Source: Cardinium hertigii_C (GTDB lineage: Bacteria; Bacteroidota; Bacteroidia; Cytophagales; Amoebophilaceae). Taken from it: a stretch of 64,000 nt of DNA. Within the stretch, counting starts at the first letter, position 1; every line of letters starts with the position of its first letter. The stretch lies in the NCBI RefSeq assembly GCF_050864855.1, contig NZ_JBOZWW010000056.1, forward strand, positions 35,209 to 99,208, given 5' to 3'. Below, piece after piece: positions 57,359-64,000 of this stretch. A program made the translations under genes and the position numbers. The notes beneath the pieces are model-generated. The model ran no database searches. It saw only the letters and a list, made by a program, of their open reading frames with translations, and was not told the origin of the DNA.

Positions 57359-58336
57359 ATGAAAAAAAAATTCGTACTTATTCAAACCATTTATTGGTTT
57401 TGGATAACCTTTTCCCTTCCTTTAGAGGCTTGGTCTTGGGGTTTTTTTGCACACAAGCAGATTAATCGGTATGCTATTACTACGCTACCGCCAGCTATGT
57501 TTGCTTTTTATAAACCCCATCTAACATTTTTAACTGAAAAATCTATAAATCCAGATAAACGTAGATATGTGGTCAAAGGTGAAGCCTCAAAACACTTTAT
57601 AGATATGGAGCATTACCAAGCTGGTCTATTGGGTCGACAAAAGCTTTTATTTGAAGAAGCTGTTGAAAAGTATGGTGCTAGAGCGGTAGAGGCACATGGT
57701 CAACTTCCTTGGGCTATACTCCATGTACACAAGCAATTAACAGAGGCTTTTAGGCAGAAGAATATTGCTAAAATTCTAAAAAAATCAGCAGATTTAGGCC
57801 ATTATATTGCCGATGCGCATGTTCCTTTACACACTACACAAAACTACAATGGACAAATGACGGACCAAGAAGGGATTCATGCTTTATGGGAAACCCGACT
57901 CCCTATTTTATTTTTTGATACCTATAATCTTTTTGTTGGACAGGCGGTTTATATAAAAGATCTGTTTAGCCATATTTGGCATATTGTGTTGGCATCTCAT
58001 GAATTGGTTGAAGAGGTATTGCATTTAGAAAAGGAGCTTTCAGCACAATATCCTATGGTAGCAAAATATAGTTTTGAACAAGATGGCCAGCTACTCAAAA
58101 AAGAATATTCAGTTGCATTTGCCACTATCTACCATCAAGCACTACAAGGACAGGTTGAAGCACGTTTGCAACAGTCGATTAAAGAAGTAGGAAACTTTTG
58201 GTTGACGGCTTGGATCAATGCAGGATCTCCAAATTTAAATGACTTTAATGCCGATCTACCGATTCAAGATGCAGAAGACGAATCGGTACAAGAAAGTAGC
58301 CCTTTAGAAGGAATTAGGGAGTGTGGAGGCGAATAA
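57359..58336 (+). CDS. Secreted zinc-dependent phospholipase C/S1-P1 nuclease-like enzyme
   Basis: This 325-residue protein has a signal peptide (MKKKFVLIQTIYWFWITF, cut near LEA), which leaves a Trp-rich mature start (WSWGFFAHKQINR). This fold uses N-terminal Trp and a row of His/Asp to bind three zinc ions. Candidates here are HKQINRYA, FIDMEHY, WAILHVHKQL, GHYIADAHVPLHTT and the GIHALWET segment. The Bacteroidota group is annotated as zinc-dependent phospholipase C. Nuclease and lipase activity cannot be told apart by eye. The ATG at 57359 is preferred over a TTG 12 bases earlier. Confidence 0.85.
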   Translation: MKKKFVLIQTIYWFWITFSLPLEAWSWGFFAHKQINRYAITTLPPAMFAFYKPHLTFLTEKSINPDKRRYVVKGEASKHFIDMEHYQAGLLGRQKLLFEEAVEKYGARAVEAHGQLPWAILHVHKQLTEAFRQKNIAKILKKSADLGHYIADAHVPLHTTQNYNGQMTDQEGIHALWETRLPILFFDTYNLFVGQAVYIKDLFSHIWHIVLASHELVEEVLHLEKELSAQYPMVAKYSFEQDGQLLKKEYSVAFATIYHQALQGQVEARLQQSIKEVGNFWLTAWINAGSPNLNDFNADLPIQDAEDESVQESSPLEGIRECGGE

Positions 58337-58537
58337 ACCAGTTTGCTGGACTTAATGAGGTTCTGTGGCCTTTGTTTCTTATGGATATTATCTGCGCTAT
58401 AAAAATAAATTATCTCGGGAATTGTATGGCTTATAAATTTTTGCACGAATAAGGAAAAAAGATAGATAATCAAGGTAATATCTATACCAAATAAATATAT
58501 ACGCCACAGAACCTTAAAATTAGAAGTAGATTTTACG

Positions 58538-59347
58538 TTATTTACGCCGTGATGTGAAAAAATTCATAAAACGTATCCCCTGTTTTTTAGATGTTGATGA
58601 TGTATTTTGATGAATAGGCTGTTTATTTTTATTACTTTCCTCTTCCTTTTTACAATCTATTTCCTCATAAATAGGCTCTTCATGTTGGTTCATATCGATT
58701 CCATTTTGATAAATAAGTGCTTCACTTTTATGCGTTTGCTCTGGATGTATCGGGCTTAGCTTTTGATCAGTATCCTTTTGATGGCTACTATTGCTCCGCG
58801 GCGTTTCATAATAAGACTCTGTATCAATAATCTCCTCATAAAAATTCTCGTTATCAGTGGAATAGTAACCATTAAGTTTGTCAGAAATAGGCTGAGGTTT
58901 GTAATCAATAATGTCTATATACATAGGCTTTTCTTGATTGTTTTCTGTTTTTTTTGCTTTTTTTTCTAGTCCTTCCGTTGAATCTAGGGCTATTTGTGTT
59001 GAGGCAATAGGATCCCATGTAGTCGTCCCTTCGTTTACATTATCTAGCTTCTGGTGAAATAGATCAAGATCAATATTTGATTGGTTATCATTTTTTTCAT
59101 ATGTATGTGCTAAAACAGATTTGGTGCGTTTTGCTTGTATAGAAACATCTAAGCATTGGCCTTCGTCTTGCATCAATCGTTTATTACTTTGATCGGTTGT
59201 ACTTGCATAGTTTTTTAATTCTTTTCTATCCCTTGTTCCCATTAAAAAATGTCTTTGTGTACTTTGATCGAAGCATGCAACTGCAAAAGATCCTATAGAG
59301 GTGTATATTACCGTACTTTTAAATAAAAAATTTATGTTTTTTTGCAT
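58538..59347 (-). CDS. Putative lipoprotein with EPIYEEI and YEEI tyrosine motifs
   Basis: This 269-residue protein of unknown family has a lipoprotein-like signal (MQKNINFLFKSTVIYTSIGS, then FAVAC, Cys about 25). The rest is polar, acidic and probably disordered. It holds tyrosine-rich segments: YIDIIDYKP near 142-152, ENFYEEI around Tyr170, SYYETP just after, and EPIYEEI around Tyr227. EPIYA-type sequences are known bacterial effector sites phosphorylated by host kinases, and pYEEI is the preferred Src SH2 ligand (established). That this protein is such an effector is inference. It ends in a short basic run (FMNFFTSRRK). It starts at an ATG at 59347. Confidence 0.7.
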   Translation of the reverse strand: MQKNINFLFKSTVIYTSIGSFAVACFDQSTQRHFLMGTRDRKELKNYASTTDQSNKRLMQDEGQCLDVSIQAKRTKSVLAHTYEKNDNQSNIDLDLFHQKLDNVNEGTTTWDPIASTQIALDSTEGLEKKAKKTENNQEKPMYIDIIDYKPQPISDKLNGYYSTDNENFYEEIIDTESYYETPRSNSSHQKDTDQKLSPIHPEQTHKSEALIYQNGIDMNQHEEPIYEEIDCKKEEESNKNKQPIHQNTSSTSKKQGIRFMNFFTSRRK

Positions 59348-59710
59348 TGCTTATGTTTTTAAATTAAACTAGATGTTAAAAAATGATGCTTCCCCGTATA
59401 TATACCTTGGTATAGATTTTCCCTTTCTCCTAAGTTAATAAAATTACAATTCAAATTCAATACATAATACCATTGCTAACCTCGTTCCCCTTAATATTAA
59501 AAATTGCAAAAAGCAAAGCTGTAAAGTTAACAAAAATTATGTTGTCAATCTATTGCAACCCTTTTAGATTGTAGCAATCTATTTGCATTTATAAGAAATT
59601 AAAATAAAAAATTATTGAACATGAGTTTTTAAAAAAAAAAGAAAAAACATTATATTTAAAGCTAGTTTGCTAAAATGCTTGTTTTAATCCGACCTTTAAA
59701 AGTATCTTCC
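59348..59710. other. AT-rich divergent promoter region
   Basis: These 363 bases separate the tyrosine-motif lipoprotein gene (minus) and the GlgA-like gene (plus). They contain long A and T runs (for example 59628-59645) and no gene or RNA that I can recognise. Confidence 0.45.
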
Positions 59711-60520
59711 ATGATGTCTCTACAAAGGATACTATATGTAGCAAGTGAAATAGCTCCTTTTTTGGAAACTTCCCTTGTCTCAAATTGTGTACGTAGGCTG
59801 CCTGAAGCCATGCAAAGCAAACAGATAGATGTACGAATTGTAGTACCTAAATTTGGTACCATCAATGACCGGATGAATAGGCTACATGAAGTGTTGCGTT
59901 TATCAGGTTCTATTGTCTCAGTAAATGATGTAGATCATTCTATTTCTGTAAAAGTAAGCACGATACCTAATACCCGATTACAGGTTTATTTTGTAGACAA
60001 TAACGATTTATTTGGCAGTAGAAGATCGGTTTTTAAGGATCAAAATAATAATTTTTTTGAGGACAATGATTCGCGCATGATTTTTTTCTGCATGGGTGTA
60101 ATGGAAACCCTTAAAAAATTAGAGTGGGAAGCAGATATTGTACATTGTCATGATTGGATAACGGCTCTTATACCTATCTTTTGGAAAAAAATGTATCAAG
60201 ACCATCCTCTTTTTACAAAAGCTAAGCTTGTTTTTACGATTTATAATAATACTTTCTCGCACCATTTTCCCTTTCTGGCAGAAAAGATAGAAAAGCTCGG
60301 TATTGCACCGAAAGATGCAGTATTATTGACCCCTGGTGGTTTTCAGAACATCATTCAATTTGCTATGGACTATTCTGATCTGGTATTGCGTGGCGAAACA
60401 CTTGATGCTGTTGAATTTGAAGATTTTTTAAAAAAAAACGAATTGCCTTGGGTGCAAAATGATGATCAATATAACGAAGGGTATTTTGCAGTATACAAAA
60501 GCCTACTCTTACCGGCCTAA
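59711..60520 (+). CDS. Short GlgA/starch-synthase-like (GT5 N-terminal) protein
   Basis: This 269-residue protein covers only the N-terminal Rossmann half of a GT5 glycosyltransferase: LYVASEIAPF at the start, VRIVVPKFG, ADIVHCHDWITALIPI and KLVFTIYNNTF. The C-terminal donor-binding half is absent. Such short GlgA-like proteins are common in Bacteroidota, so this may be a normal form with an unknown role rather than a truncation. The ATG at 59711 or 59714 is better than the one at 59675, because the conserved strand begins there. Confidence 0.85.
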   Translation: MMSLQRILYVASEIAPFLETSLVSNCVRRLPEAMQSKQIDVRIVVPKFGTINDRMNRLHEVLRLSGSIVSVNDVDHSISVKVSTIPNTRLQVYFVDNNDLFGSRRSVFKDQNNNFFEDNDSRMIFFCMGVMETLKKLEWEADIVHCHDWITALIPIFWKKMYQDHPLFTKAKLVFTIYNNTFSHHFPFLAEKIEKLGIAPKDAVLLTPGGFQNIIQFAMDYSDLVLRGETLDAVEFEDFLKKNELPWVQNDDQYNEGYFAVYKSLLLPA

Positions 60521-60598
60521 TGGAATCGAACCCGTATAGCCATCTTTTGAACAGATCAAAAGAATATATGCAGTTATATTCATCTAGTGGCTTATCAA

Positions 60599-63262
60599 AT
60601 GAATGCTATGGCTCAATTGCATATTTATCGTGCTTCTGCAGGTGCTGGTAAGACCCATATATTGGTAACCCGTTATATTCAATGGGCTTTGCGTTATCCA
60701 GATGCTTTTAAACATATTTTGGCGGTAACCTTTACCAATCGTGCTACCCAAGAGATGAAGCAACGCATTTTAGCCTATTTGTATAGCTTATCTATTGGAG
60801 AAGCTACCGTTTTACAAGCAACGTTATGCCAGGAAGGATGGACCTCTGCTCAGCTAAAGGTACGCAGCAAGGAGGTATTGTCGATGATGGTGTATCACTA
60901 TGGTGATTGCGCGGTTACTACGATTGATCGTTTCTTCCATAGAATGGTTCAGTCCTTTGCCAAAGTAGTCGGCTTACAGCACCATTTTTCGGTTGAAATG
61001 GATGAATCATTGGCTTTAAAAGAAACCATAGAAGAGCTACTGACCTTAGATGATCCATTTTTGCAACAATGGATGGTAGATTTTGCCCTTACGAAACTAT
61101 TGGTTGGTAAAAGCTGGAATATTAAACGCAACATTCAGGAGCTAGGTAGATCACTTTTTGATGAAGGGTTTAAGCTACATGAAAAAGCGTTATTAATCGC
61201 TTTTCAGCAACAAGAAGCATGGCCCCAATTTCTGTTGGCTACACAAGCATGTGTCCATTCTTTTGCACAAAGCATGCAAAAAATCGGTCAAGCCGCCTTG
61301 ACCATATTGCACCAAGAGGACCTTTCACCAACAGATTTTACCTATGGTACCAAAGGGGTAATAGGTTATTTTTTAAGATTGGCTAGTAAAAAAGGGTTTG
61401 CGCCAACCAAACGAGCTATTATAGGAAAAAATAATCTAACCAGTTGGTATAGGGAAAAAGAGGATAATGCCCTTTCTATTGCTAGGGTAGTGGAGCAATT
61501 GCTCCATCCTTTGCTTGTAAAGGCTATAGATTTGTATGAAAGAGAGGGTTTGGCCTATAGAACAGCGCTAGTAGCTGCCCGTTTTACCTATGCTTTTGGT
61601 ATGATAGGTGCATTGCTCATAGGGTTGGAACGGTATCGATCTAAAAACAATGTCTGTTTTATGTCAGATATTGCTGCCTTGCTTTACCAAGCCATTCAGG
61701 AAAGCGATGCTGCTTTTTTATATGAAAAAACAGGCCATTCATTTCATCATTTTCTGATAGATGAGTTTCAAGATCTTTCTCTTTTTCAATGGATGAATAT
61801 CAAACCATTGTTGCGTAATAGTCTGGCCCAAGGCTATAGTAGTCTATTAGTGGGAGACGTCAAACAATCTATCTACCGTTGGCGTGGCAGCAATTGGAAA
61901 CTTTTGAACCATCAAGTAGAAGCAGCCTTTAAGGAAAGTACCCTTCATTATTTAACGACCAATAGGCGCAGCCAAGAGGCTATTGTATTATTTAATAATT
62001 ATTTCTTTAAAACGGCTGCCAACCGGTTGGTGGAGTACCTTGAAAGCAGCTCTAATTTTCATCCTATTGATGCATTGTCACATGAATGGGCCCAAATAAG
62101 GCGAGCCTATAGCGATGTGGTCCAAGAAACCAATGGGCAAAAAGGAGGCCATGTAGAATTGTACCTGCTTCCCTCTGACCAAATAGATCCAGCAGGTCAT
62201 CTTATGCATTGGAAAGTCCATGCGCAAAAAAACTGTATAGATCTGCTAGAACAGTTGCAAAAAGAAGAGATCCCAGCAAACGATATAGTCCTATTGGTGC
62301 GCAATAATAGTCAAGCCGCTTTGATAACCAATGGCTGGCAAACCAGCCATCCCACTGGTCCTTATGCGGTACGGTCGGATCATGCCTATGCTTTATGGAG
62401 TCATATAGCGGTAAAAGTATTGATCCATGCATTGTATTATCTTAATGATGACGATGATCTAATCAATAAAGCAGCTTGGGTGCAAGCCTATTTGCATTGC
62501 ATAGACCACGATTTGGCCATTGGACATCATGATAGATTTTATGGCGTAGTAGATGGTGCAACTGAAAATGTATTCCCCGAGCGATTTTGGGTACAAAAAG
62601 ACTTTTTAAAAAATTTATCTGTCTATCCTTGTGTGGCGCTACTGATCACTTCTTTATTTAAAAATCCTTCTGATTTTAAAGATGTTTTATCTTTTTTTCA
62701 AAGTGTTGTTTTACATTTCAGCCTTACAAAATCCGCTTCTATAGCAGACTTTTTGGTTTGGTGGGAAAAAAGAGGAGGTGCCATACAACTGCCTACAGGT
62801 CATCATGAAAATGTGGTTAAAGTAATGACCATCCACCAATCTAAAGGGCTTGCATTTAAAGTAGTCATTATCCCTTTTTGTAATTGGAATTTGGATCATC
62901 CACCACAAAATGGACCCATTTTATGGTCTATCGACCAACAACCATCGGCCCACTTTCCTATATGGCCTATAAGTTATGGGGTAGATTTAAAAGAAACCCA
63001 TTACGCCAAAGCCTATTACCTCGAGCAGATGCAAGTCCATCTAGACAACCTAAATTTACTTTATGTTGCTTTTACAAGAGCAGCGGAACGGCTCTATGTG
63101 ATGGCACCCCATCCAGCGCAAAGCGAAGCTATAGATAGCGTTGCGGATTTGATCTACCAATCATTGGCAAAGGACCAAAGCAACCCACTGTTTAAAGACA
63201 AATTGCCCTTAGCTATAACAGTAGAAAAAGAGGCTGGAGTGACTAAGCTTTGCTTTCGGTAA
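60599..63262 (+). CDS. UvrD/RecB-type helicase (AddA-like) without visible nuclease domain
   Basis: This superfamily I helicase has 887 residues. Motif I is ASAGAGKTHI near the start and motif Ia is AVTFTNRATQEMK. Motif II is IDEFQD, motif III GDVKQSIYRWRG, motif V VMTIHQSKGLAFKVV and motif VI LLYVAFTRAAERLY. Bacteroidota relatives normally carry a C-terminal PD-(D/E)XK nuclease after motif VI. Here only about 60 residues remain, ending LCFR. It could be a shortened repair helicase or act with a separate nuclease. The ATG at 60599 is preferred over a GTG 12 bases upstream. Confidence 0.88.
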   Translation: MNAMAQLHIYRASAGAGKTHILVTRYIQWALRYPDAFKHILAVTFTNRATQEMKQRILAYLYSLSIGEATVLQATLCQEGWTSAQLKVRSKEVLSMMVYHYGDCAVTTIDRFFHRMVQSFAKVVGLQHHFSVEMDESLALKETIEELLTLDDPFLQQWMVDFALTKLLVGKSWNIKRNIQELGRSLFDEGFKLHEKALLIAFQQQEAWPQFLLATQACVHSFAQSMQKIGQAALTILHQEDLSPTDFTYGTKGVIGYFLRLASKKGFAPTKRAIIGKNNLTSWYREKEDNALSIARVVEQLLHPLLVKAIDLYEREGLAYRTALVAARFTYAFGMIGALLIGLERYRSKNNVCFMSDIAALLYQAIQESDAAFLYEKTGHSFHHFLIDEFQDLSLFQWMNIKPLLRNSLAQGYSSLLVGDVKQSIYRWRGSNWKLLNHQVEAAFKESTLHYLTTNRRSQEAIVLFNNYFFKTAANRLVEYLESSSNFHPIDALSHEWAQIRRAYSDVVQETNGQKGGHVELYLLPSDQIDPAGHLMHWKVHAQKNCIDLLEQLQKEEIPANDIVLLVRNNSQAALITNGWQTSHPTGPYAVRSDHAYALWSHIAVKVLIHALYYLNDDDDLINKAAWVQAYLHCIDHDLAIGHHDRFYGVVDGATENVFPERFWVQKDFLKNLSVYPCVALLITSLFKNPSDFKDVLSFFQSVVLHFSLTKSASIADFLVWWEKRGGAIQLPTGHHENVVKVMTIHQSKGLAFKVVIIPFCNWNLDHPPQNGPILWSIDQQPSAHFPIWPISYGVDLKETHYAKAYYLEQMQVHLDNLNLLYVAFTRAAERLYVMAPHPAQSEAIDSVADLIYQSLAKDQSNPLFKDKLPLAITVEKEAGVTKLCFR

Positions 63263-63313
63263 TGAGACTTTATCTGCTTAGCTATTTTTCCATATTCCTG
63301 AAACAAAAAGGCC

Positions 63314-63430
63314 CTGTGTAAAAACCTTTGTTTACATATAAAAAAACAGTTGATTAAAATAAAAGGGACGAGAGCGCTTACCGCTTTTTTTTTAGCGGAA
63401 AGTGGAGTTCTTTTTGCAATTTTTACACAG
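63314..63430. repeat. MITE-like element with 11-bp terminal inverted repeats
   Basis: CTGTGTAAAAA at 63314-63324 and its exact reverse complement at 63420-63430 frame 117 bases with no gene. Inside is a small hairpin, CCGCT (63381-63385) with AGCGG (63394-63398). The tips resemble those of IS256-type elements from memory. No target-site duplication is apparent. Confidence 0.45.
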
Positions 63431-63475
63431 ATCTTTATGGTTTGCTTGATCAAGAGGCAAGCAAACCATAAAGAT
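63431..63475. terminator. Perfect 18-bp inverted repeat
   Basis: The arm at 63431-63448 is the exact reverse complement of 63458-63475 (core TATGGTTTGCTTG), with a 9-base loop. It directly abuts the MITE-like repeat. It also lies between the helicase gene and the convergent small gene ending at 63486, where a bidirectional terminator would be expected. Confidence 0.65.
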
Positions 63476-63485
63476 ATAAATGGCT

Positions 63486-63770
63486 TTAAGTGCTATTTCT
63501 AATGGCTTGTTCAAAAATTGTTTTGTCCTGTAATATTCCAGCTTTAAAGGAGGATTTCCAGTTGGATGGCATATCTAATTTATTTAATTCATCATCTAAT
63601 TTATCTTGAGTAATCTCACCAGATATACCTTGTTTGTAAAGTTTAAGTATTTTTTTGTATAAAGTCCCGATAAGTCTAGCGTTTTCTGATACGTTTGGTT
63701 CATTTTCACTAAATGTACCATACATAATTTTTATCGCATCATCCGCATCTTTTTTTGGCAAGCCTATCAA
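63486..63770 (-). CDS. Small protein of unknown function, possibly a fragment
   Basis: This 94-codon frame is mainly helical and charged (EITQDKLDDELNKLD, then PSNWKSSF). Its only start is TTG at 63770. The frame stays open for a few codons upstream until a double TAA near 63795. Composition looks protein-like, but no family is recognised. The absent ATG suggests it has lost its N-terminus. Confidence 0.4.
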   Translation of the reverse strand: MIGLPKKDADDAIKIMYGTFSENEPNVSENARLIGTLYKKILKLYKQGISGEITQDKLDDELNKLDMPSNWKSSFKAGILQDKTIFEQAIRNST

Positions 63771-64000
63771 ACGTATTGAGACCGTTGTTATAGATAGTTA
63801 TTATAATTTTTGATAAGGTTGTAGTTGTATTTTTTGTAGTTTTTATGGTTAAGGATGCATAAATTTCATTATTTATTGATTTTCAAGTTAATATTTGTAT
63901 ATTTTAGATATACCATCCCCCTAAAAACCCTTTAAAATGATATTTGGAGCTCTATATAAATTATAGGCTATAGATTCCATAACATGTTGCGTATGGGTTT
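63771..64000. other. AT-rich end of window, nothing recognised
   Basis: No gene, RNA or repeat could be supported in the final 230 bases. A GAGACCGTT at 63778 also occurs beside the IS3 remnant at 32196, but the match does not extend convincingly. Confidence 0.4.

Noticed and set aside
63154..63453. 99-codon minus-strand frame over the end of the helicase gene
   Set aside because: It lies antisense to the conserved helicase end and across the inverted repeats; its protein has no recognisable features.
1..64000. CRISPR arrays, phage-defence cassettes, rRNA genes and secretion-system clusters
   Set aside because: No regularly spaced repeats, no recognisable defence or contractile-injection genes and no rRNA were seen on either strand.

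Overview
The window reads as an AT-rich, reduced chromosome of a Bacteroidota endosymbiont. The best fit is the Amoebophilaceae (Cardinium/Amoebophilus-like). That placement is inferred from gene content and the style of the proteins, not from any search. Supporting signs are Bacteroidota-type FtsL/FtsI, a large SecA, a 31-residue COX24-like protein next to RNase G, a bactofilin paired with an M23 peptidase, a TamL-like Omp85 protein, ankyrin-repeat proteins with export signals, and worn-down insertion sequences. All five tRNAs lack an encoded CCA end. No rRNA operon, CRISPR array or recognisable phage-defence cassette was seen.

Layout. 1-4743 (minus): truncated ftsI, an FtsL-like gene, M32 carboxypeptidase and recG. 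4744-6608: a gene-poor AT-rich stretch with DnaA-box-like 9-mers, a perfect 16-bp hairpin, a broken lipoprotein gene and an IS982-like remnant. 6609-11004 (minus): grpE-dnaJ-dnaX plus an acyltransferase; GrpE has a striking cysteine-rich N-terminus. 11268-13507 (plus): tRNA-Asn, a Xer recombinase, tRNA-Val, a 50-residue basic protein and an Sfp-type phosphopantetheinyl transferase. 13632-23398 (minus): tsaE, an exported-looking MutS-like ATPase, topA, bamA, queA and an outer-membrane protein. 23662-28709 (plus): yraN, a TsaC/Sua5-family gene, tRNA-Leu, tRNA-Val, M23 peptidase, bactofilin, fabV and a YcgN-like gene. 28859-34461 (minus): flippase, obgE, adk, an IS3-type remnant, trpS and pssA. 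34798-38200 (plus): tRNA-Phe and secA.

38475-40834 is an 11-repeat ankyrin lipoprotein gene cut by an intact-looking IS5-family element. recA follows on the minus strand. On the plus strand from 42249 to 52623 come a TamL-like gene, a small conserved-looking gene, pnuC, a COX24-like gene, rng, two surface/outer-membrane proteins, a SIMPL-domain protein and CvpA. 52773-56869 (minus) holds typA, radC, rpsT and a secreted ankyrin protein. 57359-63262 holds a zinc phospholipase/nuclease-like protein, a lipoprotein with EPIYEEI and FYEEI tyrosine motifs, a short GlgA-like protein and a RecB/AddA-like helicase with no visible nuclease domain.

Together the genes show a kept core (replication, repair, tRNA modification, envelope building, protein export) beside a small accessory layer that is probably host-facing: ankyrin proteins, the tyrosine-motif lipoprotein, outer-membrane proteins and PnuC uptake. 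The strongest leads are the tyrosine-motif lipoprotein, the cysteine-rich GrpE and the exported MutS-like ATPase.
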